A stretch of DNA of 64,000 bases from Methanomicrobiales archaeon HGW-Methanomicrobiales-1 (GTDB lineage Archaea; Halobacteriota; Methanomicrobia; Methanomicrobiales; Methanospirillaceae), in the NCBI GenBank assembly GCA_002839675.1, contig PGYM01000001.1, positions 736 through 64,735 on the forward strand, given 5' to 3'. Positions 45,609 through 54,563 of this stretch are shown one piece after another. The position numbers and the translations under genes were made by a program. A model generated the notes under the pieces. The model was not told where the DNA came from, did not search any database, and worked only from the letters and a program-made list of their open reading frames with translations. Numbering within the stretch: the first letter of the stretch is position 1; each line of letters begins with the position of its first letter.

Positions 45609-46925
45609 TTATGCAGCCCCCTTGAGCTTCCTTACCCGGTCACGGACCATGATGAGGAACTGTTCATCGGTGAGCATGCCCTCTGGTGGTTCAACAACCT
45701 TGCGGCAGTCGATTGGTACGTTGTCCATACGATAGCAGTTCCCACCGGTCTCGACACCGTTGAATGCGACCGGGACATGCAGTTTTGAGACACCGCTTGT
45801 CGGGGTGAGGTGCGGGTCAATGCAGACCGAAGGGAGGTTGGCAATTTGCTTGACAGCGCTGATGGGGAAATGTGCTCCCGGGTCGCTGCCAATGGTGAAC
45901 ATTGCATCCACCTCGCCGCGGTTCAGCAGGTCAATCGTGCTGGTGTCACCGGGGTTGTAGCGTGCAAAACCTCTCGTTAAATCGACTGAGTAGGGGTACC
46001 CGAACTGCCATGCGAAAACTTCTCCGGAGCCGGTCACATTGTAGTGGCCCCGCATCGGCATGATCGAGAATTTTGTGTACTCGTTTAAGTCCTTGGTTAC
46101 AGCGATCGCCTCATCGATGTTGTGGTTCTTGCCCAGTGACTGGGTGACGCCCATACCGAAGAAGATGATGCCGAAACGGCCGCTCTTCATCATGTCAGCA
46201 GCTTCTCTTATCTTCTCTTTGGGGATGCCTGCGACAACATCGGGGAGCCACTCGCCCTTGAATGCAACACGGAGTGCGTTTAAGAGTTCGTAGTCCTTGC
46301 CCTGCTCGATCTGGAGGTGAACGTCTGCCATCTTTGCCGTGTCAGTGATACGGGGGTCGATGACGATCATCTTGCGGCTCATCTGTCCCTTGCCGGTAAA
46401 GAACCCGCGGGGGAAGATGGAGTACCGGGACATGTGCCGGGGGTGGGCGTGTGCCGGGTTGCATCCCCAGAAGATAACCCTGTCCGCACGGTTCTTGACT
46501 TCGCCGAGTGTACAGGACGGAATTCCGATATCCTGCACGGCGATGAGGGTCGTGCCGTGGCAGACTGCTGCGGTATTGTCACAGCAGGCCCTGCTCATTT
46601 CAGCGATCTCGTTACCCACACTCTGCGCTTCGCAGTTGGTGGAACTCCATCCGTACATGAGGGGCTTTTTTGCCTTTGCAAGCATGTTGGCTGTGTAATC
46701 TGCCGCTTCATCGTAGCTGATCTCTTTCCATGAGCCGTCTGCCTGGCGAAGCCGGGGGCGGGTCACACGGTCCTTTGACTGGGAGTGCAGGAACTTTTCA
46801 GTCCCGATCACACAGGCATTGTAGACTTCAAGGAGCTGTTTGCCGTCATCGGATACAACAACTTCAAGATCATCGCAGAGGGTTCCGCAGAACGGACAGA
46901 TTACATCGGGGATTGTCTTGGTCAT
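45609..46925 (-). CDS. fwdB: Formylmethanofuran dehydrogenase subunit B, Cys type
   Basis: 438 residues from the ATG at 46925, which overlaps the fwdD stop (ATGA). It is the CO2-reducing pterin subunit. A [4Fe-4S] motif CPFCGTLC is at residues 10-17. The metal ligand is Cys122 in AVCHGTTL, where selenoenzymes carry Sec. Whether tungsten or molybdenum is used cannot be decided from the sequence, so fmdB is an equally valid name. Confidence 0.95.
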   Translation of the reverse strand: MTKTIPDVICPFCGTLCDDLEVVVSDDGKQLLEVYNACVIGTEKFLHSQSKDRVTRPRLRQADGSWKEISYDEAADYTANMLAKAKKPLMYGWSSTNCEAQSVGNEIAEMSRACCDNTAAVCHGTTLIAVQDIGIPSCTLGEVKNRADRVIFWGCNPAHAHPRHMSRYSIFPRGFFTGKGQMSRKMIVIDPRITDTAKMADVHLQIEQGKDYELLNALRVAFKGEWLPDVVAGIPKEKIREAADMMKSGRFGIIFFGMGVTQSLGKNHNIDEAIAVTKDLNEYTKFSIMPMRGHYNVTGSGEVFAWQFGYPYSVDLTRGFARYNPGDTSTIDLLNRGEVDAMFTIGSDPGAHFPISAVKQIANLPSVCIDPHLTPTSGVSKLHVPVAFNGVETGGNCYRMDNVPIDCRKVVEPPEGMLTDEQFLIMVRDRVRKLKGAA

Positions 46926-47329
46926 CCTACAATCACCCCGCATTGTTTCTGCACCAGTTCGATGCCGAGAAGAATAGGCTCGTTGATAGCCACTTCCACG
47001 GTTACCGGTGTTCCCTTGAAGGTGGGCATGCCGGTTGAGTAGGTGTTAGGGTCGATGATTGAGTTTGCCCATGGTCCCATGGGGATAAAACCCACGCCCG
47101 GGTGAGGGCCCTGCGTGGCTTCGATCGCCTTGACAATGACACTGCCGTGGGGGCTCGTGACCTTGACGTTGGTGTTCTTCCATGCACCGAGTTTCTTTAA
47201 GTCCTCGTTGTCCATCTCGATGATTCCGCAGGCGGTGCGGTACGAGGGCTTCTCTTTGCCACCCTCGATTGCAACGCCCTGCTGGATGGTCCTTCCGGAG
47301 ATCAGGTTCAGGGTAATATTCTTTGTCAT
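46922..47329 (-). CDS. fwdD: Formylmethanofuran dehydrogenase subunit D
   Basis: 135 residues from the ATG at 47329, preceded by GAGGAGT; the frame upstream is not coding. It is the small C-terminal pterin-binding domain of the molybdopterin oxidoreductase fold, here a separate protein (LISGRTIQQG, SPHGSVIVKA, PMGPWANSI). It pairs with FwdB to bind the second pterin. It overlaps fwdB by ATGA and follows fwdG by 13 bases. Confidence 0.93.
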   Translation of the reverse strand: MTKNITLNLISGRTIQQGVAIEGGKEKPSYRTACGIIEMDNEDLKKLGAWKNTNVKVTSPHGSVIVKAIEATQGPHPGVGFIPMGPWANSIIDPNTYSTGMPTFKGTPVTVEVAINEPILLGIELVQKQCGVIVG

Positions 47330-47342
47330 GGTACTCCTCACA

Positions 47343-47606
47343 TCAGGCCTTGACCAGATTGTCTGTCTCTCCTTTTCCCGAGAGGCGGATCACATCGTAG
47401 GGGCAGGCATTGACACAGACCCCGCAGCCGGCACAGAGTTCAGCCTTGACATCAAGGTGAACAGACTTGCCGTTCCTGACCGCGTAGATTTTCTCCTTAG
47501 TAGCCGGGTCAACGGTATGTAGCTCGAGAGCATCAACCGGACATGCAATGACGCAGTTGCCACAACCGGTGCATTGCTCCATGTTAATATGTACAGAAAA
47601 CGCCAT
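47343..47606 (-). CDS. fwdG: Ferredoxin-type subunit of formylmethanofuran dehydrogenase
   Basis: 87 residues from the ATG at 47606, following GTGAT. Two [4Fe-4S] motifs, CTGCGNCVIACP and CAGCGVCVNACP, occupy most of the protein, with an insert of about 25 residues between. It should pass low-potential electrons to FwdB. It is the first gene of the fwdGDBAC operon. No polyferredoxin FwdF gene is seen next to it. Confidence 0.9.
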   Translation of the reverse strand: MAFSVHINMEQCTGCGNCVIACPVDALELHTVDPATKEKIYAVRNGKSVHLDVKAELCAGCGVCVNACPYDVIRLSGKGETDNLVKA

Positions 47607-48004
47607 GCGTATCACAACACTTGTCGTCGTAATTCCAATTGTTGCCCGGCAAATTAGTTAAAGATATCTAAATGAACAAATAGTTAATTTTTCATGTTTG
47701 GGTTAACTAAAAAATAATCTGATGTACGTGTGGTTAACCCACTCGCATTTCACGGCGTAAAAAGGGAAACGCTGCATGAAAAAAAAGGAGATCTCCCTTC
47801 AAGCTGTTGGGATTATTTTCTCTGAAATGTTTACTTATATTAATTTTAAAAATAAAAATCAGATGAAGTATTGTTTTGTTCTCTATTGTATTGTACATGT
47901 CCTATATACAGCGTATCACCCCCTCTGTTTTTGATACATAATCTGGTGGCTCCCGGCACCCGTTCACCGGCGTCCCGGTCCCGGCAATTACCGTCCGCCC
48001 GGTC
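47607..48004. promoter_or_regulatory. fwd promoter region; no gene
   Basis: About 400 bases between fwdG and the moeA stop. Bases 47640-47710 are AT-rich with several candidate minus-strand TATA boxes. GGTTAAC occurs at 47701-47707 and GGTTAACC at 47732-47739, and AGTTAA/TTAACT motifs are repeated around 47660-47710. Bases 47779-47796 hold the moeA terminator. Bases 47825-47880 are AT-rich. No frame here looks coding. Confidence 0.5.
47779..47796 (-). terminator. Terminator downstream of moeA
   Basis: On the minus strand the palindrome GGAGATCTCC (47796-47787) is followed directly by T8 (47786-47779). It lies 209 bases beyond the moeA stop at 48005 and probably ends the moeA operon transcript before the fwd promoter. 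Confidence 0.5.
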
Positions 48005-49858
48005 TTACCGGTCCGGCCGCTGGCGCCCGGTCTCCGATGTATCGTATCCTCCGAGCCGGGTGAGAATGTCCCGGAATGCGGGTGAACGGATCGCGGTGAT
48101 AAGCGCGGTGATACGCGGGTCGTTTGCATGTTCCCTGCGGATAGCGAGCTCGTACCGTTCCTGGGCCACCGGTACGAAGGGAAGACCGAGGGCTTTTGCT
48201 GCGCTGTAGACACACATGCCCGCGTCTGCCTCCCCGCTCTTCACAGCAAGGGCGACAGCAATATGGGTGGTCACCTCCCGCTCGTATCCCGGTATAGCAG
48301 CAGGGTCGATCCCCGCCTTCTTCAGCTCGTAATCGAGGAGCATCCGGGTGCCCGAGCCTCTCTGCCGGTTGATAAACTGGTGGCCCGGCAGGTCGGCAAA
48401 TGCGAGCCCTTCCCGGGAGACGATCCCCTGCTGCCTTCCCGCGACGCAGATGAGATCGATTTCAGTCCCGGGCAGGAACTTCTGCAGGTAGCTAGTATTG
48501 TACGTGCCGTCATCTGCGAGCAGGTGGGTCGGTGCCGCGTGGCACTCATCTTTTTTGAGGGCAAGGATCCCTCCCATGCTCCCCGCGTGTGTGGAGAGGA
48601 GGGAAATTCCCTGTGGGCGGATCAGGTCAGCGAGATAATCGATGACCGGATCATGACTGCCGGTGATGAGAAGCGCGTTTGACGCTTCAGGGGCCGGTAC
48701 CATCAGCCGGGCATCCACTTCCCCGCCCGCATCGAATCCTTCTGATTCCCGGGGAACCCGGATGTACGCATTGGCCCGCACTCCGCTCATCTGGACACCG
48801 GCTCCCTTGGACTGCGGTGAGACTACCCAGCGGCTGCCCACCCGCCCGAGCGTGCAGAGCACGAACTCGTCCGAGCCGATCTCCTTGGCAATCGTTGCGG
48901 TCACCTGTGCCTGGATTTTATCGGGTTCCGGCACGGTAAGCCCGTAGTTCCTGAGGAACGGGAGAACGATCTCCCGGATTACCGTGAGGGCCGAGAGCGG
49001 GTAGCCGGGGAGGCCGATAACCGGCTTTTTATCGATCCTGCCGATGATCACGGGTTTTCCGGGTTTTATGGCAACCCCGTGGACGAGAACTTCGCCCAGT
49101 TCCGCGATCACATCCGCGGTAAAGTCCTTTGTTCCCGCTGAAGAGCCGGCAGAGACGATGACGATATCATTTTCCTTGCAGGCGGTTACTAATGCGTCCC
49201 GGATTTTCTCCGGTTTGTCCTCGACAAATGAGTACCGGGTGCACGTGGCCCCGGCCTCTTCGAGCATGGCTTTTGCCATCACGGTATTGCTCTCTACCAC
49301 CTGGCCGGGTGCCGGACGGGTACCGGCAGGAACAAGTTCGCTTCCCGTAGGAACGAGCCCGATCCGCACTGCGATCACTTCAGGGCTGTTGATACCGTAG
49401 GTGGCAAGCGCCCCGAGTTCGTGGGCCCGGATCCGGTGGGCAGAGGGCATCACCATCTCGGACTCGGCAAGGTCTTCTCCTGCCGGGCGGACATGCTGCC
49501 AGGGTGCGGCAGCCTTTCGGATCGTATAAGCGCCATCGGCTTCCCAGACGTCTTCGATCATGATGACCGCGTCATACTCGGGAGGTACCACGTTGCCGGT
49601 ATTTACCCGGGCTGCCTGAACGGTGACGGGGTGCTGCTCGAAGGCTCCTTTCGTATCCCCGCTCCTGACAGCGATGCCATCCATTGCTGCAAGATGGATC
49701 TCCGGTACCGAGTACCGTGCGAAAATGGGGTCGGTCGTGATCCTGCCGGCTGCTTCTTCCAGCGGGACCTGCACGGTTGAGGGTATGCAGGAGAACTCGC
49801 GGGCAAGGAGGGAAAGGGCATCGTCCAGCGGAATTACGGAGAGGTAACGCTTTACCAC
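48005..49858 (-). CDS. moeA: MoeA fused to a periplasmic-binding-like domain
   Basis: 617 residues, starting at a GTG (49858) preceded by GAGGTGATCC. Residues 1-400 are MoeA (molybdopterin molybdenumtransferase): ILVHGVAIKPGKPVIIG and VIGLPGYPLSA are its hallmark. About 410-617 is a LysR-effector/PBP-like domain (NRQRGSGTRMLLDYELK, SGEADAGMC), a fusion known in archaea and some bacteria and thought to sense oxyanion or cofactor. It inserts metal into pterin for Fdh and Fwd. It overlaps the second moeA by seven bases. Confidence 0.93.
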   Translation of the reverse strand: MVKRYLSVIPLDDALSLLAREFSCIPSTVQVPLEEAAGRITTDPIFARYSVPEIHLAAMDGIAVRSGDTKGAFEQHPVTVQAARVNTGNVVPPEYDAVIMIEDVWEADGAYTIRKAAAPWQHVRPAGEDLAESEMVMPSAHRIRAHELGALATYGINSPEVIAVRIGLVPTGSELVPAGTRPAPGQVVESNTVMAKAMLEEAGATCTRYSFVEDKPEKIRDALVTACKENDIVIVSAGSSAGTKDFTADVIAELGEVLVHGVAIKPGKPVIIGRIDKKPVIGLPGYPLSALTVIREIVLPFLRNYGLTVPEPDKIQAQVTATIAKEIGSDEFVLCTLGRVGSRWVVSPQSKGAGVQMSGVRANAYIRVPRESEGFDAGGEVDARLMVPAPEASNALLITGSHDPVIDYLADLIRPQGISLLSTHAGSMGGILALKKDECHAAPTHLLADDGTYNTSYLQKFLPGTEIDLICVAGRQQGIVSREGLAFADLPGHQFINRQRGSGTRMLLDYELKKAGIDPAAIPGYEREVTTHIAVALAVKSGEADAGMCVYSAAKALGLPFVPVAQERYELAIRREHANDPRITALITAIRSPAFRDILTRLGGYDTSETGRQRPDR

Positions 49859-51060
49859 AGGATCACCTCAACCTCGCTGCCCTGTTCGATTCCCTCTGAC
49901 CCTGCCGGGATACGGATGAGGCCATCGCTCCGGATAAGGGTATTGAGGAGCCCGGACTTGCCGAAAAGCGGTGTGGCAACATGGTTTTTCACTGTTACCC
50001 GGACATATTCTTCCCTCCCCCGCTGGGAAGGGATATTGATGGCAAGAGTTGCGTTTTCTGTTCGCTGAAGATTCTGCTGGACGCCGAGCATCTTGTCGAT
50101 GAGCGGGCGGACGATCGCGATAAGCACGACAAACGCAGAAGCCGGGTGACCCGGGAGGCCAAAGACCGGTTTATTTGCAATCCTGCCAATGATGGTCGGT
50201 TTGCCCGGGGCAATTGCGATCCCATGGACGAGCACCTCGCCCATGGTCGCAATAACTGCCGCAGTCATGTCCCGGTCATCCTTGGAACTTCCGCCCGAGA
50301 GGAGGACAACATCGCATTCCGGTACTGCCCGGTTCAGTACTTCCTCAAATGCCTGTCGTTCATCAGGGGTTATGCCATAAAGTCTCGGAATGCATCCGTA
50401 TTCCGTGAGGTATGCAGCGAGCATCGACGCGTTTGCGTCCCGCACCTGCCCCGGCCCGGGAATCGTGGTGACCGGTACCAGTTCATTGCCGGTCGAGATG
50501 ATACCAACCACCGGTTTTTTTGCCACCCTGACTGTTGCACAACCGCATGCGGCCAGGACCCCGGCGTCCTGTGATGAGATCCGCCGCCCGCTTGAAAAAA
50601 CGGTTTCACCTTTCTTAAAATCCTCATCGCGGAGGAGGACATTCTCCCCATGAGAGACCGTTTTTTTCACGAGCACCGTGTCAGCAGCCTCTTCGGTATA
50701 CTCTACCATTACGACAGCATCGGCTCCGGCCGGCAGGACCCCCCCCGTAGGGATATACGAGCACGTGCCTGGCCCGATGATGACCTCGGTATCCAGCCGG
50801 CCCATGGCGATCCGCCCGGTACAGTGAAGGAGGGCGGGAATTGCTTCGCCGGCTCCTGCGGTATCTGCAGCCCGGACCGCGTACCCGTCTACTACGGAGC
50901 GGTCAAACCCGGGGATATCGGTATCGGCTGTAATGATCGTGGAAAGAATCCGGCCGGCCGCGGATTCAACCGGCACTGTCTCAGTCAATGGTTCCGGTGA
51001 TATCCGGACAACGGTGGCGACAGCTTCTGCAACCGGGACTACGTTTAAGAACCTGCTCAT
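49852..51060 (-). CDS. moeA: MoeA, second copy (no fused domain)
   Basis: 402 residues. Same family as the neighbour, with DTDIPGFDRSVVDGYAVRA at the N-terminus, STGNELVP, LSGGSSKDD and VFGLPGHPASA. Two MoeA-type proteins are frequent in organisms using both Mo and W, possibly one per metal; that split cannot be read here. It overlaps the tiny HTH gene (ATGA) upstream and the fused moeA downstream, so the three form one operon. Confidence 0.93.
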   Translation of the reverse strand: MSRFLNVVPVAEAVATVVRISPEPLTETVPVESAAGRILSTIITADTDIPGFDRSVVDGYAVRAADTAGAGEAIPALLHCTGRIAMGRLDTEVIIGPGTCSYIPTGGVLPAGADAVVMVEYTEEAADTVLVKKTVSHGENVLLRDEDFKKGETVFSSGRRISSQDAGVLAACGCATVRVAKKPVVGIISTGNELVPVTTIPGPGQVRDANASMLAAYLTEYGCIPRLYGITPDERQAFEEVLNRAVPECDVVLLSGGSSKDDRDMTAAVIATMGEVLVHGIAIAPGKPTIIGRIANKPVFGLPGHPASAFVVLIAIVRPLIDKMLGVQQNLQRTENATLAINIPSQRGREEYVRVTVKNHVATPLFGKSGLLNTLIRSDGLIRIPAGSEGIEQGSEVEVILW

Positions 51061-51233
51061 TTGAAGCAGCCCAGCTGGCAGGAACGGATCTTTATCCGGT
51101 TTTTCGTGCAGTATTCACCGACCGCACTCCGGGAGACCTTTGCTTTCTCGGCAATGTCAAATGCCTGTGGGCAGGTGATCATGTCTGCAATTCCTGCTTC
51201 CTGTAATTCCTTCTGTATCTTCTCGTCAGTCAT
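51057..51233 (-). CDS. Tiny HTH protein with a CQLGCF end
   Basis: 58 residues from the ATG at 51233; the longer frame to 51320 has no support. ADMITCPQAFDIAEKAKVSRSAVGEYC is a short helix-turn-helix. The last residues, RSCQLGCFK, hold a C-x3-C pair that, with two earlier Cys, may bind a metal. It is translationally coupled to moeA. A role as sensor of oxyanion or of a Mo/W-pterin is a plausible inference. I do not know a characterised member. Confidence 0.75.
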   Translation of the reverse strand: MTDEKIQKELQEAGIADMITCPQAFDIAEKAKVSRSAVGEYCTKNRIKIRSCQLGCFK

Positions 51234-51326
51234 GGTAATCCATATTCTGTTTACTTCGTTATTGGGTATACCTGTTGTGGAACATGTATGCCCCGGTTCT
51301 TTCGGCAGGACTCTATCCATTACGGT

Positions 51327-51407
51327 ATCCGGCAGTTACCTGCCATGCCGGATCGGCCAAGGGTTTTTCTTACCCGGTCACCAAAATCCAGTAACGGTGA
51401 CCGGGTA
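51327..51407. promoter_or_regulatory. Nested inverted repeats in the moeA/tusA-like divergent region
   Basis: ATCCGGCA (51327-51334) pairs with TGCCGGAT (51346-51353), and inside it GGCAG pairs with CTGCC. A second, perfect 12-bp repeat TACCCGGTCACC (51371-51382) pairs with GGTGACCGGGTA (51396-51407) across 13 bases. They lie between the minus-strand HTH-moeA operon and the plus-strand tusA-like gene. They may be operators or a leader RNA structure. Confidence 0.55.
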
Positions 51408-51449
51408 CACAAGACCCGGGAACTCTGTGTCATCAGGAGCGTGCAGGCA

Positions 51450-51677
51450 ATGGCCCGAAAACGACTTGACCTTACCGGCCCCGTCAGCCCGTACTGCCTG
51501 CTGGTGCTCAGGAAAAAAGCAAAGGTTTTAGGACTTTCTGATGAATTGATCATTACCTGCGATAATATTCCCGCTGCTACCACGATTATTCCCCAAATCG
51601 CCCGCGATGAAGGTATGACCGTGGACTCGCACCGGCTCTCTCCCGACCTTTGGGAGATCACCCTCTCAAGAAAATAA
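51450..51677 (+). CDS. TusA-family sulfur-carrier-like protein
   Basis: 75 residues from the ATG at 51450, preceded by CAGGAGC; the longer frame to 51288 is not coding-like. LDLTGPVSPYCLLVLRKKAKVL and DELIITCDNIPAATTIIPQIARDEGM follow the TusA/SirA fold. Canonical TusA has CPxP at the active-site loop; here it reads SPYC, so the Cys is shifted by three residues. A second Cys lies in TCDN. It is followed 33 bases on by a triple-DsrE protein, which supports a sulfur-relay role. Confidence 0.8.
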   Translation: MARKRLDLTGPVSPYCLLVLRKKAKVLGLSDELIITCDNIPAATTIIPQIARDEGMTVDSHRLSPDLWEITLSRK

Positions 51678-51710
51678 ATACTGCAGGCTGTAAAGGCAGG
51701 ACAAAGACTC

Positions 51711-52958
51711 ATGAATGCACATTTTTTCTTTCTTTCAGGTCGCGTGCCCGTTGAGCGCCTCTCGTGGATAGAGGAATGTCTCAAGTTCTTCTTTGTCCAG
51801 CTGTACCCGGATACCCTTATGCACCGGAAAACGACCGAGAGCCCTGTCTTTTCCTTCTTCCTGACCGGGGATGCTCTTTACAGCCTCGGGGATCCCGAGA
51901 CCCTGCAGGTCTGGAACATCATCCTCTCGTTTTCCCCGGTCCGTATCGTATGCGACCGGCAGGAACTGGACCTGCGGGGAATCGGGATTGGACCGCTCCG
52001 GATGAAATTTCCGGACCAGGTGATCGACACCAACAGCCCCGGTGCTGATGGGAAGCCTTCGTTCTGGAAGGATCTTGCTATGGCAGCCCGTCAGAATAAG
52101 CCGCCCCTGCCCGGCACTATCGGCTGGTTCCAGACCGGTTCACCGTACATGCACCGCTCCGCATGGCACGGACTCAGTTTCCTCTCTTCAGCGGTCGGTG
52201 AGCGGCTTTCCGCTGAACTCTACGCCTATCTCGATGGCATCCATCTCGGGCATCATGGTCAGCGCCCGACCGATGCGGAGAATATTGGTAAAGGTCTTAC
52301 TGACTTAAGTGAAAAGGCTGTGGCGGCCGGCCTCGGATTCCTGGCAATCGCCAGCAGCCGCTGCGCCACGGCCCGGGGATACAGCACGTGGGATGACGGT
52401 CAGGGTTCGGTGATCTCGACCTGCACCATCAAGCCGTTTAAGATCCGGGAACTTGACCTGATGATCGAACGGTTCAGGCAGACCCACACCATCCTCTCTT
52501 CTGATGCCGGGTCGTTCCATTTCAGGAAACAGAACGCCCCCCTGTCTTTTGACCGAACAGAGAAGAACAATACTGCGCCTCCGGTAACTATTCTTGTTAC
52601 CCAAAGCCCGTACAGTACGGAACTGGCATCCGGTGCAGTTGCGTTTGCATCCGCGTGCGCCCATGCCGGCATCCTGACCCGGGTGGTCTTTATGGAAGAT
52701 GGTGTGTATGCCCTTACCGGTACGCACCGGGTTCCCGCAAATTCGGAGGTCTTTAACCTGCAGGATGTGATCAACGCGGTTGCCGGGAGCAATAATCTCC
52801 ACTTCTTCGCGTTCACCCCCTCGTTCCAGAAGCGGGGGATTACCAAGGACAAATCTCTCAATGCAGTTCTTGACATCGGGTACCCGGGCCTCGGGAAGAT
52901 ATTTTTCTATCCGCCCGGCAATGTCCGGGCCGGGCACCAGCGGTTGCTGGTGTTTTAA
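51711..52958 (+). CDS. Protein with two or three DsrE-like domains
   Basis: 415 residues. The middle (about 135-265, GWFQTGSPYMHRSAWHGL then GLGFLAIASSRCATARGYS) and last (about 290-415, VTILVTQSPYSTELASGAVAFASA then VVFMEDGVYALT) parts are DsrE/DsrF-type. The first 125 residues look like a third, degenerate copy. A candidate active Cys lies in SSRCATARG. DsrE-fold proteins take sulfur from TusA partners, and a TusA-like gene lies just upstream. One long chain of three such domains is not the common arrangement. Confidence 0.75.
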   Translation: MNAHFFFLSGRVPVERLSWIEECLKFFFVQLYPDTLMHRKTTESPVFSFFLTGDALYSLGDPETLQVWNIILSFSPVRIVCDRQELDLRGIGIGPLRMKFPDQVIDTNSPGADGKPSFWKDLAMAARQNKPPLPGTIGWFQTGSPYMHRSAWHGLSFLSSAVGERLSAELYAYLDGIHLGHHGQRPTDAENIGKGLTDLSEKAVAAGLGFLAIASSRCATARGYSTWDDGQGSVISTCTIKPFKIRELDLMIERFRQTHTILSSDAGSFHFRKQNAPLSFDRTEKNNTAPPVTILVTQSPYSTELASGAVAFASACAHAGILTRVVFMEDGVYALTGTHRVPANSEVFNLQDVINAVAGSNNLHFFAFTPSFQKRGITKDKSLNAVLDIGYPGLGKIFFYPPGNVRAGHQRLLVF

Positions 52959-52994
52959 AAAAAAGGCTTTGCGTGGGGGAGACCGGTTGCTATT

Positions 52995-53690
52995 TTAGTC
53001 TTCGCTATTACACGTGCATGCGAGCAAATCTTCCGGTTTTCCTTCTTTTACCATTTTTCCCTGTCCGATCATGCAGACCTTATCGCCGACATCCCGGCAA
53101 TCGGAAATCCGGTGGGTCACGACAAGACAGGGAATGGCCATCTCGGTTACAAATGTGCGGGTCAGCTCTTTCACTAACCGGATATTTTCCGCATCCAGTG
53201 CCGTGAACGGCTCATCGAGCATGAGAAGTGCCGGCCCGGTGGCAAGGGCCCGGGCAAGGGCAACGCGCTGTTTCTGTCCACCCGACAGGTTTCCTGCTTT
53301 CACATCAGCAAGATCTTCAAGGCTCATCACCGTTAACCAGTGCCTGACCTGTTCCTTGGTAAAGACCGGGGATTTATGCTGTGCGCGAAGGCCAAATGCA
53401 ATATTCTCCCTGACCGAAATGTGGGGAAAGACTGCTGATTTCTGGAATACGTACCCGATGCGGCGGTTTTCAGCCGGAACATCCGCTTTGGTTCCCGAAT
53501 CAAAGAGCACGGTGCCATCCAGCCGGATCGATCCAGTATCCGGGGTTATAAGCCCGGAAATAATATTAAGCGCGGTAGACTTCCCGGCACCGTTCTCCCC
53601 CATGAGTACAACGATCTCCCCCGGCCTGGCCTGGATGGAGAGATCGAGAGAGAAATCCCGCAGTTTTTTGTTCATCTTTGCATCAAGCAT
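52995..53690 (-). CDS. modC: Molybdate/tungstate ABC transporter ATPase (no TOBE)
   Basis: 231 residues, an ATPase domain only. Walker A is GENGAGKST, signature LSGGQKQRVALARA, Walker B LLMLDEPFTALD, His in VTHR. Most ModC/WtpC proteins carry a C-terminal TOBE domain; this one ends soon after the ATPase fold, so oxyanion feedback may come from elsewhere, for example the Mop protein at 61268. It overlaps the permease by eight bases. Confidence 0.9.
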   Translation of the reverse strand: MLDAKMNKKLRDFSLDLSIQARPGEIVVLMGENGAGKSTALNIISGLITPDTGSIRLDGTVLFDSGTKADVPAENRRIGYVFQKSAVFPHISVRENIAFGLRAQHKSPVFTKEQVRHWLTVMSLEDLADVKAGNLSGGQKQRVALARALATGPALLMLDEPFTALDAENIRLVKELTRTFVTEMAIPCLVVTHRISDCRDVGDKVCMIGQGKMVKEGKPEDLLACTCNSED

Positions 53691-54501
53691 GGGACACCTC
53701 GTGGCGGGCGAGGAGCCGGACGGCGATCATGATCGCAAACGAGATCAGGACGAGCAGGATGGAGATCGTAAGCCCGGCATTGAAATCTCCTGCCATGTTC
53801 ACGTACACGGCAAGCGGCATGGTCTGGGTGACGCCGGGCAGGTTCCCGGCAAACATGATCGTTGCCCCAAACTCGCCCAGCGCCCGGCCAAAGGTCATCA
53901 CGGCACCCGAGACAAGACCTCCGGCCGTGAGAGGGATGACCACCTGCATGAAGACCCGGGCCGGTGAAGCCCCGAGCGTACGGGCGGTCAGCTCGTACGC
54001 CGGGTCGAGCTGGTCGAAGAGGGATTTGGCCTGCCGGAGGTAGAAGGGCGAGGCAACAAAGATCTGGGCCATGATTACGGCTAGAGTCGTAAACGCGATG
54101 GGAAAGCCGAGAAGGGCTGCATATTTCCCGACAAGGCCTGCCCTACCGTATAATACGAGCAGCGCCAGGCCGGCGACTGCCGGGGGGAGAACGAGCGGGA
54201 GATCGATGATTGTATCGACAATCATCTTACCCGGGTACTGGTGCCGGGAGTGGATGTAGGCAAAGGGAGTGCCGACAAGGATCACGATCGCAAGGGAGAT
54301 GATCGATGTTGTAAGGCTCAGGGTAAGTGCACTGATAACCTCGGGATCTGCAAGCGATGCTACGAAGAGATCGGGCGTTGTCCGGAAGAAGAGAGCGATG
54401 ATGGGCAGGAGCAGGTAGAGCGTGACGGCAGCGATAAGTATGCCGGCACCTGTGGAGGCAAGTACCCTCATGATCCTTTTTTTTGCGGGAGAAGCAGTCA
54501 T
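53683..54501 (-). CDS. modB: Molybdate/tungstate ABC transporter permease
   Basis: 272 residues with six membrane helices. The EAA loop is ELTARTLGASPARVFMQVVIPL, and AVMTFGRALGEFGATIMFAGNLPGVTQTMPLAVY is the classic ModB/WtpB signature. It lies between modC (overlap) and modA (62 bases away), giving a complete operon modABC transcribed leftward. Confidence 0.93.
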   Translation of the reverse strand: MTASPAKKRIMRVLASTGAGILIAAVTLYLLLPIIALFFRTTPDLFVASLADPEVISALTLSLTTSIISLAIVILVGTPFAYIHSRHQYPGKMIVDTIIDLPLVLPPAVAGLALLVLYGRAGLVGKYAALLGFPIAFTTLAVIMAQIFVASPFYLRQAKSLFDQLDPAYELTARTLGASPARVFMQVVIPLTAGGLVSGAVMTFGRALGEFGATIMFAGNLPGVTQTMPLAVYVNMAGDFNAGLTISILLVLISFAIMIAVRLLARHEVSHA

Positions 54502-54563
54502 ATCCTGTCCGGTAGTGCCGGTTTTTATTCTACAAAGAATGGGGACGGAAAATAAAGGATGGT

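Noticed and set aside
40675-46925. Selenocysteine sites in fdhA or fwdB
   Set aside because: The expected positions encode Cys (CARLCHA, AVCHG) and no in-frame TGA is found there.
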